Positions 51,342 to 60,290 of a DNA stretch of 64,000 bases are shown piece after piece; the first letter of the stretch is position 1, and the number at the start of each line of letters is the position of its first letter. This stretch comes from Kitasatospora mediocidica KCTC 9733 (lineage in GTDB: Bacteria; Actinomycetota; Actinomycetes; Streptomycetales; Streptomycetaceae), in contig NZ_JQLN01000004.1 in the NCBI RefSeq assembly GCF_000744225.1, forward strand, positions 248,001 through 312,000, read 5' to 3'. The notes beneath the pieces were generated by a model, which did no database searches, was not told where the DNA came from, and saw only the letters and a program-made list of their open reading frames with translations. Both the position numbers and the translations under genes were made by a program.

Positions 51342-52301
51342 TCATCCCCGGCGTAGTTGGCCTGCCGTCAGCCCCGAACGCTCCCGGAGCAGGACCCGCA
51401 ACGTGTTCGCGTTCAGATAACCGACCCGGCGGGCGATCACCTCGACCCCGAGCTCGGTGGTCCGCAGCAGGTGGGAGGCCTGTTCGACCCGCAGATCCTG
51501 GACGAAGCGGACCGGCGTGACCCCGAGCGCGCCGGCCGTCGCGCGCTGCAACGTACGCTCGCTGACCCCGATCGCACGGGCCGCCGCACCGATGTCCAGC
51601 TGCTCGTGCAACCGCTCGCGCACCCACCGGTCGAAGGCGGCGACCACCGGATCGCTCTGCGCGAGGGTGCTCACCATGGTGTACGAGGCCTGGGAGGGCC
51701 GCTCGTCGACCACCAGGTGACGGGATACCAGCTCGCTGAGGCCGGGACTGCTGCGGCGTACCAGCCAGAGCGCCAGGTCGACGTGGCCGAAGGCGGCGCC
51801 CGCCGTGATCACGCCGTCCGAGCTGGTCACCATCCGGCTCTGGTCGAGCTCGACGCGGGGGTAGCGCTGCCGGAACAGCGGCGCGAGCCACCAGGTCGTG
51901 GTGGCCCGGCGGCCGTCCAGCACGCCCGCCTCGGCGAGCAGGAAGGTACCCGCGCAGGCGGAGGCGACCGTCGCCCCGCGCTGGCGGGTGTGCGCCAGCA
52001 GCTCGCGGGCGCCGCGCATCTCCTCCCCGCCGACCAGGTCGGCCAGCCCCTGCGGATCGCGCTTCGGCACGGCGGGCACCAGCAGCAGGTCACAGCGGTC
52101 GGCCGCCTCGACCGGCCGGGCCGGCACCAGCAGGCCCGCGCCGGTGCGCACCTGGTCACGGAACCCGACGGTCTCGACCTCCCACGGCGGCGGCGCCCCC
52201 GGAATACGCTCGCGCAGGTCGTTGGCACAGCCCAGGACGTCGAGCACCGAGGCCAGGCCCGAGTCGAAGAGGCCGTCGAGGGCCAGTACGGCTATCCGCA
52301 T
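51342..52301 (-). CDS. GlxA-family AraC-type regulator
   Basis: A 319-residue regulator with an N-terminal DJ-1/PfpI-like domain (IAVLALDGLFDSGLASVLDVLG, VASACAGTFLLAEAGVLDGRRATTTWW) and a C-terminal AraC HTH (IGAAARAIGVSERTLQRATAGALGVTPVRF, VARRVGYLNANTLRVLLRERSGLTAGQLRRG-like end). It is divergent from the monooxygenase-fold gene (132 bases), its likely target. It is the second GlxA-type gene in this region but not a close duplicate of the one at 47890-48849. Confidence 0.9.
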   Translation of the reverse strand: MRIAVLALDGLFDSGLASVLDVLGCANDLRERIPGAPPPWEVETVGFRDQVRTGAGLLVPARPVEAADRCDLLLVPAVPKRDPQGLADLVGGEEMRGARELLAHTRQRGATVASACAGTFLLAEAGVLDGRRATTTWWLAPLFRQRYPRVELDQSRMVTSSDGVITAGAAFGHVDLALWLVRRSSPGLSELVSRHLVVDERPSQASYTMVSTLAQSDPVVAAFDRWVRERLHEQLDIGAAARAIGVSERTLQRATAGALGVTPVRFVQDLRVEQASHLLRTTELGVEVIARRVGYLNANTLRVLLRERSGLTAGQLRRG

Positions 52302-52433
52302 GGCGGAAACGGTATCGGATGTGCCGGTCGCGACACTCCGCCGGAGCTCCCGGCCACCATAGATTCGTCCATGCCGGCAGGACGTCGGCTGTGCACGGCA
52401 CCGGGCCGTGCGGTACGCAAGAAGGAGCGCATC

Positions 52434-52733
52434 ATGTCGAAGATCGGTCTGCGGGTCCGCATCGAGGCCAAGCCCGAGCACGCCGAGGAGCTGGCGGGCG
52501 TCCTGGCGGGCGCACTCACCCTGGCCGAACAGGAGGAACTGACGGTCAGCTGGTACGCGTTCCGCGAGAGCGCGACGGTGTTCGGCGTCTTCGACACCTT
52601 CGACGGCGAGGACGGCCGAGAGGCCCACCTGAACGGCCGGATCGCCGCCGCCCTCAGGGAGTTGGCGCCGACCATGCTCGCTACCGCACCGGAGATCCAG
52701 CGGGTCGACGTGCTCGCCGCCAAGCTCTCCTGA
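52434..52733 (+). CDS. Antibiotic biosynthesis monooxygenase (ABM)-fold protein
   Basis: A 99-residue dimeric ferredoxin-like-fold protein (MSKIGLRVRIEAKPEHAEELAG, VSWYAFRESATVFGVFDTF). Such small proteins act as cofactor-free quinone monooxygenases or heme-binding proteins. GAAGGAG precedes the ATG. It is divergent from a GlxA regulator. The stop lies at the start of a TGACCGAC tandem repeat. Confidence 0.85.
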   Translation: MSKIGLRVRIEAKPEHAEELAGVLAGALTLAEQEELTVSWYAFRESATVFGVFDTFDGEDGREAHLNGRIAAALRELAPTMLATAPEIQRVDVLAAKLS

Positions 52734-52754
52734 CCGACTGACCGACTGACCGAC

Positions 52755-52788
52755 CGCCGGGCGGCCCCGACCCCGGGCCCGCCCGGCG
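52755..52788. terminator. Hairpin terminator between convergent genes
   Basis: CGCCGGGCG / CGCCCGGCG, 9-bp stem with a 16-base loop, preceded by three TGACCGAC repeats at 52732-52755. It separates the ABM gene from the ABC-2 permease gene. Confidence 0.5.
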
Positions 52789-52789
52789 A

Positions 52790-53521
52790 CTACTCGTCGA
52801 TCTTGGCGTCCCGCTGGTAGACGTACCCCGCGAAGACGACCGTGGCCACCACCCAGAGGGCGATCACCACCAAGTCGGTCGAGTTGCCGTCCAGCCCGGT
52901 GACCCGGTTCATCACGTAGTCGCGGGCCGCGTAGCTGGGCAGTACCTTGCCGATGTCGGCCAGCGCCCCGCTGCCGAGCGTGAACCAGAGGCCGCCGAGG
53001 ATCGCCATCACGAAATAGGTGATCATCGCGACCAGTTGCACGCTGTCCTGCGGCAGCGCGTAGCCGATCGCGATCCCCAGCGCGGTGAAGGCGAACGAGG
53101 TGATCCAGATGATCACCGTGGCCTCCAGCCAGACCGCCGCCTGGAGGTGAACGCCCATCACGGCGCCGACCACAAAGACCACCACGATGGCCGGCAGCGT
53201 CACCATCGCCGCCGACGAGATCTTCGCGACCACGTAGCCGTTGCCCGGCAGGGTGGTCAGCTTGAGTTGCTTGATCCAGCCGTCGCTGCGCTCCTGGGCG
53301 ATCTTCTGCGCGTTGTTCATCAGGGCCGCGCCGAGCGCGCCGAACAGGGCCATCGCGACCATGTAGTAGTTGCGGACCGGGATCCCGCCGATCTCGCCCT
53401 TGGCGCTGCCGCCGATCACCACGAAGAGCAGCGTCGGGTAGAGCACCGAGAAGAACAGCACCCGGCGATTGCGGAACACCCGCAGGATCTCCAGCCGGGT
53501 CAGTGCCCACACACCGTTCAT
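52790..53521 (-). CDS. ABC-2 type transporter, permease
   Basis: A 243-residue membrane protein with six predicted helices, of the ABC-2 exporter family (drug or lipid export). It starts MNGVWALTRLEILRVFRNRRVLFFSVLYPTLLF-like, the typical coupling helix before the first membrane span. ATG overlaps the ATPase stop by four bases, so ATPase and permease form one exporter. Confidence 0.9.
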   Translation of the reverse strand: MNGVWALTRLEILRVFRNRRVLFFSVLYPTLLFVVIGGSAKGEIGGIPVRNYYMVAMALFGALGAALMNNAQKIAQERSDGWIKQLKLTTLPGNGYVVAKISSAAMVTLPAIVVVFVVGAVMGVHLQAAVWLEATVIIWITSFAFTALGIAIGYALPQDSVQLVAMITYFVMAILGGLWFTLGSGALADIGKVLPSYAARDYVMNRVTGLDGNSTDLVVIALWVVATVVFAGYVYQRDAKIDE

Positions 53522-54537
53522 CGCACGCCCTCCGGTCCCTGGCCGTTGCCGCCGTCCCGACCGTTGTCGTCCCGGCCGCCCTTGTCCTGGCCGCCGTTGT
53601 CCTGGCCGCCGCTGTCCTGGCTGCTGTTGTCCTGCTCGGTGATCGCGATGAAGGCCTGTTCCAGGCCGAGCGCCGTCACCTCGATCTCGCTGGGGCGGTG
53701 CCCGGCGTCGAGCACCGCGTATAGGGTGGCATCGGAGTCCGAGGTCTGCATCCGCACCAGACCGCCGGAGAGATCCACCGAGCGGACCCCGGGCAACCGC
53801 GACAGGTCCTCCTCACGGGCGCCGGGCAGCCGGAAGGCGACCCGGCGGAACCCGGCCATCGCCTTGATCTCGGCGGCGGTGCCCTCCGCGAGCAGCCGGC
53901 CCTTGTTGATCACGACCACCAGGTCGGCGACCTGGTCGGCCTCCTCCAGGTAGTGGGTGGCGAACAGGATGGTCTTGCCGCGGCGGGCCTCGGCCTTCAT
54001 CGCCTGCCAGAAGATCTGCCGGTTCTCCACGTCCATCCCGGTGGTCGGCTCGTCCAGCACCAGCAGATCGTTCTCACCGGCGATGGCGACGGCGAACCGC
54101 ACCCGCTGGGTCTGGCCGCCGGAGAGCTTGTCCACCTTGCGGTCGGCGATGTCACTGATGTTGGCGCGGGCGAGGAGCTCGCCGATCTCCAGCGGCTTGG
54201 GGTGCAGCTGGGTGATCAGCGTCAGGAACTCCCGGACGGTCACCTCGCGCATCAGGCCGCCGGACTGCAGCATCACCCCGATCCGCCCGGCGTTGACCGC
54301 CTCGCGCGGGGTACTGCCGAGCACCCGTACGGTGCCGCCGGTCGCCTTGCGCAGGCCGAGCAGCAGGTCGATCGAGGTGGACTTGCCGGCGCCGTTGGGG
54401 CCGAGCAGCGCGATCGTGCGGCCCTGTGGCAGCTGGAGGCTGAGTTCGTCCACCGCCTTGACTGGTCCGTAGTGCTTGGAGACGCCGTGGAATTCCACGG
54501 CCGGCGCGCCGGCCATCGCCGGTCGGTCCTCACTCAT
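53518..54537 (-). CDS. ABC-2 type transporter, ATP-binding protein
   Basis: A 339-residue ATPase of the drug-export (DrrA-like) group. Walker A LLGPNGAGKST, signature LSGGQTQRVRFAVA, Walker B LLVLDEPTTGMD, and the switch His in FATHYLEEADQV. A C-terminal domain of about 80 residues precedes an unusual hydrophilic tail of repeated QDxGG-like units (about residues 300-335), encoded by degenerate DNA repeats near 53560-53640. First gene of the exporter pair. The substrate is unknown. Confidence 0.9.
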   Translation of the reverse strand: MSEDRPAMAGAPAVEFHGVSKHYGPVKAVDELSLQLPQGRTIALLGPNGAGKSTSIDLLLGLRKATGGTVRVLGSTPREAVNAGRIGVMLQSGGLMREVTVREFLTLITQLHPKPLEIGELLARANISDIADRKVDKLSGGQTQRVRFAVAIAGENDLLVLDEPTTGMDVENRQIFWQAMKAEARRGKTILFATHYLEEADQVADLVVVINKGRLLAEGTAAEIKAMAGFRRVAFRLPGAREEDLSRLPGVRSVDLSGGLVRMQTSDSDATLYAVLDAGHRPSEIEVTALGLEQAFIAITEQDNSSQDSGGQDNGGQDKGGRDDNGRDGGNGQGPEGVR

Positions 54538-54611
54538 GGGTTGATCCTTCGCACTCGGCGATCCCTGATCGCTCCTGTACCCATCCGGTCACCCCGTCAC
54601 CCCGTCACCCG

Positions 54612-57137
54612 CTAGGTCGACAGTCTGCGCATCAGGCGGACGCCCTGGCCCGGCGTCAGATGCGGCAGGTAGGCCTTGCCGATCGCCCGGGTGATACTCG
54701 CCAGCGCCGCCGGGTCCGGGTACACCATGTACAGCGGCCGGTACTCCGGCTGGAACTTCGCCTTGAACGCCAACAGTGACCGGAACCCGTACACCGGCTC
54801 CAGCGTCCGGCCCATCCAGTCCAGCAGCCGCTGCAGCACGGTGACCGGGTCGTCCTCGTCGGCGCGGGCCAGTGGCGCGCCCGACAGGCTCAGGAACAAC
54901 GCCCCCTCCTCCTTGAACCCCAGCGCCGCCGACGCGATCAGGAACTCCGTCACCCCCCGGAACCCCTCCGAACGCCGCCGCATGAAATCCAGCGTCCACC
55001 CCACCGGCTCACCCTCCCGATACACCGGCATCCAACTCGTCAACCCGTGCACCGTCCGATCCCCGTCCACCGCCACCAACAACCGCACCGCCGGATCGTC
55101 CAACTCCTCCAGACCCCCCAACGTGAACCCCATCTCCGGCAACCCCTTGTCCGACACCCACTCCTCCGAGATCGACCGGATCTGATCCCGGACCGCCAAC
55201 GGCGCCGACCCCCAACTCCACCACTGCGCCGTGATCCCCTCCTTCTTCGCCTTGTTCAACGACGTCCGGATGTCCTGCCACTTCTTCCCCGTGAACGCCA
55301 ACTCCGGCAACGCCACCACCGTGTCCTCCGCCACCTGCACCGACCGCCACCCCAACCCCCGCGCCGCCTCCAACACCCCCGGCGTCACGCTGTAAAAACA
55401 CGGCGTCCACCCCCGCGCGTCACAGAACGCCGCGAACCCCGCCACCGCCCGCCCACACGCCCCCGGCTCCCCGAACGGATCCCCCGTCGTCAACGCCACC
55501 GTCGCGAACACCCGATACGCCACCGCCGCCTCACCCCCCGCATCGAACCAGTAGTGATTCCCGTCCCACGTCGAGATGAACGACAACATCGGCCCCCCGT
55601 GCCGCTCCAACAACGCCCGCGCCCGCGCCCCCGCCGCCGCGTCCACATGCACCCACGGCCGCCGGAAAGCCACCAACAACGCCACCAACGCCACCGCCCA
55701 GAACACCACCCCGCAGTAGTTCTCCAGGGCCCGGGTCGCCCCACCGGTGGTGACGGGGTAGCTCGGCAGCAGGTCGTTGTAGGCGGGCGGCAGGAACTCC
55801 GAGGGCAGCCCCTTCAGCAGTCCGCGCACGGTAGCCCGCGGCTCGTACTGGTCGCGCAGCAGCCAGCCGATCCCCACATACGCGGCGCAGGCCAGCAGGA
55901 AGGCGCCGCCGATCACCGCGCTCAGCCGGATCACCGCGTGGCGCGGCAGCCGCAGTTCGAAGCGGTCCTGGGTGAGCATCAGCAGCATCACGATCAGCAC
56001 CGGCAGCAACAGCGCCTCGCCGTAGATCTGCAGCACGTACGAGGTGGGGTCGGCCCGGTCGGTGCCCGAGAAGTCGTCCTTGACCGCCCAGCCGACCAGC
56101 GAGATCCACCCGACCTGCGCCAGCACGGTGATCCACCAGGCCAGCCGCAGGCCCCGGCGCAGGCCCTCGGCGAGGACGAAGAGCAGCAACGGGATCAGGA
56201 TCCCCATCAACAGGCCCGGGGAGTTGAAGAAGTGCTGGGTGGAGTGCGCCCGGGCGCACTCCACGGCGGAGGTCTCGCAGGCCGCGCGGACGTCCTCGTC
56301 GCTGGGCGCCTGCGAGTAGTACAGGCCCGCCAGGTTGTTGAACGGCCCGGTGGCGTTCTTGTAGACGCTGGCCACCAGCGGGCCGATCGCCGAGGCGGCC
56401 ACGCACAGCGCCACCAGCACCCGGGCCTCGTTGTGCGAGGAGCGGTGCGGACGCAGGTCACCGGCCCTCCCGAAGAGCACCGCCCCGACCGCCAGACCGA
56501 CCAGCGCGCCGCACAACCGCTGCACACTCGCCAGGTAGCCGACATACAGCACCATCACCAACGGCACGAGCAGCGCCAGCAGTTGGAGCCTGCGCTGCCA
56601 CAGCGTGGTGAGCCGGAAGCTCAGCACCATGGCCAGCGCGAAGATCCCGGGGGTGGGACCGACCGCGATCTGGTCCTTGATGTTCTCGCACCAGGCCGAC
56701 CCCGCCGCCACCCCGAGGCGGACCACACCGGTGCCCAGCAGCGTGCCGGCCACCTGGCCGCCGACCAGCACCCAGGCCACCATCGGTGTGCCCAGCCGCC
56801 GTTCGGCCTGCGCGCCGATCACCACCAGCAGCAGGCTGGCCACCACGTATGCGACGATCCCGGTGCACCAGAAGAGCGAGGTCACCGGGGTCCACCAGTG
56901 CCCGGCCTCCAGGGTCGTGATGCCGACCCCGACGTTCTCCAACAGGTGCCGCGGCGGACGGGCCCGCAGCGAGTCGGTGGCGCCGCCGATCACCCAGAGC
57001 GCGACCAGCAGCCCCAGGGTGACCGGCGCGCTGCGCAACGGCTCGACGAGAAAGGCCAGTTGACGCAGCCAGCGATAGCCGCGCTCGGGCGCGGGAGCGA
57101 GCGGTACGGCGTCGTCGCGAACCTGAGGGGTGCTCAT
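54612..57137 (-). CDS. Polytopic membrane protein with C-terminal DUF2156 domain (lipid aminoacyltransferase-like)
   Basis: An 841-residue protein. The N-terminal half holds about ten membrane helices, first a rhomboid-like stretch (GHWWTPVTSLFWCTGIVAYVV). The C-terminal part from about residue 510 is DUF2156, a double GNAT fold like the catalytic domain of phosphatidylglycerol lysyltransferases (GGPMLSFISTWDGNHYWF, KKWQDIRTSLNKAKKEG, GWTLDFMRRRSEGFRGVTEFLI). It may add an amino acid to a membrane lipid. It is coupled to the esterase gene (4-base overlap). Codons for about residues 468-749 end mostly in G, unlike the rest. Confidence 0.85.
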   Translation of the reverse strand: MSTPQVRDDAVPLAPAPERGYRWLRQLAFLVEPLRSAPVTLGLLVALWVIGGATDSLRARPPRHLLENVGVGITTLEAGHWWTPVTSLFWCTGIVAYVVASLLLVVIGAQAERRLGTPMVAWVLVGGQVAGTLLGTGVVRLGVAAGSAWCENIKDQIAVGPTPGIFALAMVLSFRLTTLWQRRLQLLALLVPLVMVLYVGYLASVQRLCGALVGLAVGAVLFGRAGDLRPHRSSHNEARVLVALCVAASAIGPLVASVYKNATGPFNNLAGLYYSQAPSDEDVRAACETSAVECARAHSTQHFFNSPGLLMGILIPLLLFVLAEGLRRGLRLAWWITVLAQVGWISLVGWAVKDDFSGTDRADPTSYVLQIYGEALLLPVLIVMLLMLTQDRFELRLPRHAVIRLSAVIGGAFLLACAAYVGIGWLLRDQYEPRATVRGLLKGLPSEFLPPAYNDLLPSYPVTTGGATRALENYCGVVFWAVALVALLVAFRRPWVHVDAAAGARARALLERHGGPMLSFISTWDGNHYWFDAGGEAAVAYRVFATVALTTGDPFGEPGACGRAVAGFAAFCDARGWTPCFYSVTPGVLEAARGLGWRSVQVAEDTVVALPELAFTGKKWQDIRTSLNKAKKEGITAQWWSWGSAPLAVRDQIRSISEEWVSDKGLPEMGFTLGGLEELDDPAVRLLVAVDGDRTVHGLTSWMPVYREGEPVGWTLDFMRRRSEGFRGVTEFLIASAALGFKEEGALFLSLSGAPLARADEDDPVTVLQRLLDWMGRTLEPVYGFRSLLAFKAKFQPEYRPLYMVYPDPAALASITRAIGKAYLPHLTPGQGVRLMRRLST

Positions 57138-58453
57138 CGGATGATTCCTGTCTGCTGGGCCAGCCAAGGGATGTTCTGGGCGAGCGCGACCCGGAACACC
57201 GTCCAGTCGTGCCCGCCGGGCAGCGTCCCGGCGATCGCCTTCATGCCGGCCTTGAGAGCCGCCTGGTAGACCGTCGCCTGCTGTGGTCCGAACTCGCCGT
57301 CACCGGAGCCGACCACGAACGAGGCGGCGGTGTCCGGGAACCGCTGCCGGGCCATCACATGCAGCGGGTCCACCGCGTCGAAGGCCGCCTCGTCGCCGCC
57401 GAAGGCCGTGTCCACGGTCTTGCTGTGGCTGCCCAGGGTCGGCTCGCTCTGGCCCGAGATGTCCAGGAACGAGCCGTACACCTGCGGTGCGTTGACCGCG
57501 AGTTGGAGGGCGCAGGTGCCACCGAGCGAGAGGCCGCCGATCGACCAGTGGGCGCGGCCGGCGGCGGTCTGCAGGTGCGCGTGGACCCAGTTCGGCACGT
57601 CCTCGGCCAGGTAGGTCTGCGCCTGGGCGATCTTGGAGTTCATGCAGAGGGTGTTGTTGAAGTCCGAGCCGATCGGGTCGGCGACCACCACGATCGGGGC
57701 CAGGCCGTGGTGGGCGGCGGCGAAGGCGTCCATCGCGTCGGGCATGTTGCCCGAGGTCACCCAGTCCAGCGGGCTGCCCGGCTGGCCGGCCATCAGGATC
57801 AGCACGGGCAGCAGCGGGCGCGGGTTCGCATGGTAGGCGGGGGGCAGATAGACGTAGGCGGCGCGCGGGTTGAAGCCGGAGATCAGGCCGGGGATCGGCG
57901 AGGTGGAGACGGTGCCCTTGGCGGGCAGCCCGGCCGGCGGCCGCCAGACGTCGTAGAGCGTTCCGCCGGGCGGTGCGGTGACCGTGCCGGCGGCGGTGCC
58001 GGCGGGCAGCGCCGTGGTCTTCTGCAACCAGGGCGCGAACAGCACCCGCAGTGTCGGGTACTGGTCGAAGTGCCGGTTCACCTGGTTGCCCGCCATCACC
58101 AGGACCAGCACCGCCGCCAGCACGGCGGCGCCCCGCCCGCGCCAGCCCAGCGCCGGTATCCGGAAGGCCGCCAACAGGACGCCGAGCAGGCCGACGCCGA
58201 TCCAGAACCACACCTTGCGCGGCAGCGGCTCGGCGAAGGGCTGCCACCAGTCGTCGATCCACCAGTGCAGCAGCAGCGTGCCCACACCCGTCAGGACCAC
58301 CGCGCACGGAAGCCAGCGGGTCCACCAGTGCGGGTCGCGCGAGACCACCAGCCCGGCCAGCGCGCCCAGGCCCACCAGCACGATCAGCACCGGGATGACA
58401 CCCTCGGTCAATGACCAGTCGAGCGGGCTCCTGACCGCCACGGACTGGGTCAT
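57134..58453 (-). CDS. Membrane-anchored esterase of the EstD/mycolyltransferase-like group
   Basis: A 439-residue protein with four N-terminal membrane helices (about residues 15-130) and an extracytoplasmic alpha/beta-hydrolase domain. The nucleophile Ser is in IGGLSLGGTCAL, the acid probably in GSGDGEFG and the His in LPGGHDW. Related proteins of the antigen-85/esterase D type act on lipids or polyols in the envelope. The overlap with the DUF2156 gene suggests the two act on the same envelope lipid. Confidence 0.85.
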   Translation of the reverse strand: MTQSVAVRSPLDWSLTEGVIPVLIVLVGLGALAGLVVSRDPHWWTRWLPCAVVLTGVGTLLLHWWIDDWWQPFAEPLPRKVWFWIGVGLLGVLLAAFRIPALGWRGRGAAVLAAVLVLVMAGNQVNRHFDQYPTLRVLFAPWLQKTTALPAGTAAGTVTAPPGGTLYDVWRPPAGLPAKGTVSTSPIPGLISGFNPRAAYVYLPPAYHANPRPLLPVLILMAGQPGSPLDWVTSGNMPDAMDAFAAAHHGLAPIVVVADPIGSDFNNTLCMNSKIAQAQTYLAEDVPNWVHAHLQTAAGRAHWSIGGLSLGGTCALQLAVNAPQVYGSFLDISGQSEPTLGSHSKTVDTAFGGDEAAFDAVDPLHVMARQRFPDTAASFVVGSGDGEFGPQQATVYQAALKAGMKAIAGTLPGGHDWTVFRVALAQNIPWLAQQTGIIR

Positions 58454-58542
58454 GGTGCTCCTCGGGATCGGCGCGTCCTAGAGCGCCAGTGAATCCCTGC
58501 ACACCGCCCCGGGCATCCGCAGCCCGCCGACCGGGTGAACCG

Positions 58543-59382
58543 CTACGCCTCCGCGATGCCCGCCCGCCCCGCACGCGCGGGCCGGACCAGGAACGTCGCG
58601 CCGTACACCGCCGTCGCCGTGGCCATGATCGCGAAGCTCGGCGGCAGCGTCGGCACCTCGGCGCTGAGCAGCAGGCCGATCCACATCTCCAGCACCGCCA
58701 GCCCCGCCGACAGCCCGAGCGCGCGGAACGGCCGGTCGGTGAGCCGGATCGCCGCCCCGGCCGGCGCCGCCAGCAGCCCCAGCAGCAGCAGCGAGCCGAC
58801 CGCCTGGGTGGCCTCGCCCGCACACGCGCCGACCAGCGCCAGGAACCCGAGGCCGAGCGCCCGCACCGGCACTCCGCGCGCGGCGGCGACGGCCTCGTCC
58901 ACGGTCGCGAAGAGCAGCGGGCGGGCGATCACCAGCAGCGCGGCGCAGACCGCGACGGCGATCAGCACGGCCAACAGGGTCTGGCTCGCGTTCAGTCCGA
59001 AGATCGAACCGAACAGCACGCTGGTCCCGGCGCCGCCCTGGGCCCCGCTGCGCGAGGTGGTGTAGACGGTCAGGAAGAACGCGCCCAGGCCGAGGATCCA
59101 GGCGAAGACGCTGCCGATCGCCACGTCGTCCGGACGGCCCTTGCGGCCGATCCCGCCGAGCAGCAGCCCGCCGCCGACGGTGCCGGCGAAGAGGCCGAGC
59201 CGCAGGTCGTAGCCGCCGGCCAGGGCGGCCATCGCGCCGGTGAAGGCGACGTGGCTGAGCGCGTCACCGGTGAAGATCTGGGCCCGCAGCACCAGGAAGT
59301 AGCCGACCAGTCCGGCCGCCAGCGCGATGAAGGTGCCGGCCAGCAGGGCGTGCTGGAAGAAGGGCTGGGTGAGCGTGCTCAT
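58543..59382 (-). CDS. Zinc/manganese ABC transporter, permease 2
   Basis: A 279-residue permease of the ABC-3 family (ZnuB/SitC-like), about eight or nine helices. LRAQIFTGDALSHVAFTGAMAALAGG is the family motif. It is the last gene of a four-gene operon and starts four bases inside the preceding permease gene. Two different ABC-3 permeases suggest a heterodimeric channel. Confidence 0.9.
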   Translation of the reverse strand: MSTLTQPFFQHALLAGTFIALAAGLVGYFLVLRAQIFTGDALSHVAFTGAMAALAGGYDLRLGLFAGTVGGGLLLGGIGRKGRPDDVAIGSVFAWILGLGAFFLTVYTTSRSGAQGGAGTSVLFGSIFGLNASQTLLAVLIAVAVCAALLVIARPLLFATVDEAVAAARGVPVRALGLGFLALVGACAGEATQAVGSLLLLGLLAAPAGAAIRLTDRPFRALGLSAGLAVLEMWIGLLLSAEVPTLPPSFAIMATATAVYGATFLVRPARAGRAGIAEA

Positions 59383-60290
59383 GCGGCGCTTCCGATCGCG
59401 AGCGGGCCGCGGCCGCGGCCCAGCAGGTCGTGCACGGCGCGGCCCAGGTGGGCCAGGACGTAGCCGCCGAACGCGAAGGCGGTGACGAAGAAGCCGAGCG
59501 GGTAGGGCTGGTAGTAGGCGGCGATCAGCCCGAACCAGCAGGAGGCCAGGGCGATCAGCACGGCCAGCAGCAGGCTGAGCCCGGGGCGGGCGGTGAGCTG
59601 TTGGGCGGTGGCGGCCGGGACCACCATCAGCGCGAAGACCAGCAGGGTGCCGGTGATCTGCCCGGCCTCGGCGGTCGCCGCGCCCAGCAGCACCAGGAAG
59701 ACGGTGGCCAGCAACCGCACCGGCACCCCGCGGCCGGCGGCGACCTCCGGGTCGACGGACGCGAACAGCAGCGGGCGCCCGATCAGCGCCAGCACCGCGA
59801 GCACCAGCGCGCCGACCACCGCCAGCACCGTCACCTGGCCGGTGGTGATGCCCAGGAAGCTGCCGAACAGCAGCGACTCCGGCCCGCTGAGCAGCCCCTT
59901 GTAGAGCGTGATGAAGAGGAAGCCGCAGGCCAGCGCGAACGCCTGGACGGTGCCGGTGACGGCGGACTCCTCCGCGCCGCTGTCCCGGCCCTTGCGCCGC
60001 AGCAGCGCGATCACCAGGGCGGCGGCCACGCAGAAGCCGAAGTAGCCGAAGGTGGCGCTGACACCGAGCAGGGTGGCCAGCGAGGCGCCGGGGAAGGCGG
60101 CCACCGACAGGGTGTGCCCGGCGAAGGTCTGCCGGCGCAGCACCATGAACCAGCCCACCGCCGCCGACACGACCGCGACGATCGCGCCGGCCCGGAAGGC
60201 GTTGACCATGAAGGGGTAGGACCACATCTCCTGGAAGTCGGTGAGCAGGTTCCAGGAGAAGACCGGTGAGGCGGCGTCAGCGAGCAGCAC
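59379..60290 (-). CDS. Zinc/manganese ABC transporter, permease 1
   Basis: A 303-residue ABC-3 permease with the family motif VLRRQTFAGHTLSVAAFPGASLA and about nine helices. GTG start inside the end of the ATPase gene (14-base overlap). It pairs with permease 2 to form the metal channel. Confidence 0.9.
   Translation of the reverse strand: MLLADAASPVFSWNLLTDFQEMWSYPFMVNAFRAGAIVAVVSAAVGWFMVLRRQTFAGHTLSVAAFPGASLATLLGVSATFGYFGFCVAAALVIALLRRKGRDSGAEESAVTGTVQAFALACGFLFITLYKGLLSGPESLLFGSFLGITTGQVTVLAVVGALVLAVLALIGRPLLFASVDPEVAAGRGVPVRLLATVFLVLLGAATAEAGQITGTLLVFALMVVPAATAQQLTARPGLSLLLAVLIALASCWFGLIAAYYQPYPLGFFVTAFAFGGYVLAHLGRAVHDLLGRGRGPLAIGSAA

Noticed and set aside
52732..52757. TGACCGAC tandem repeat after the ABM gene as a regulatory element
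   Set aside because: Three short copies directly after a stop codon and before a hairpin look like slippage in an unconstrained spacer; nothing links them to a regulator.
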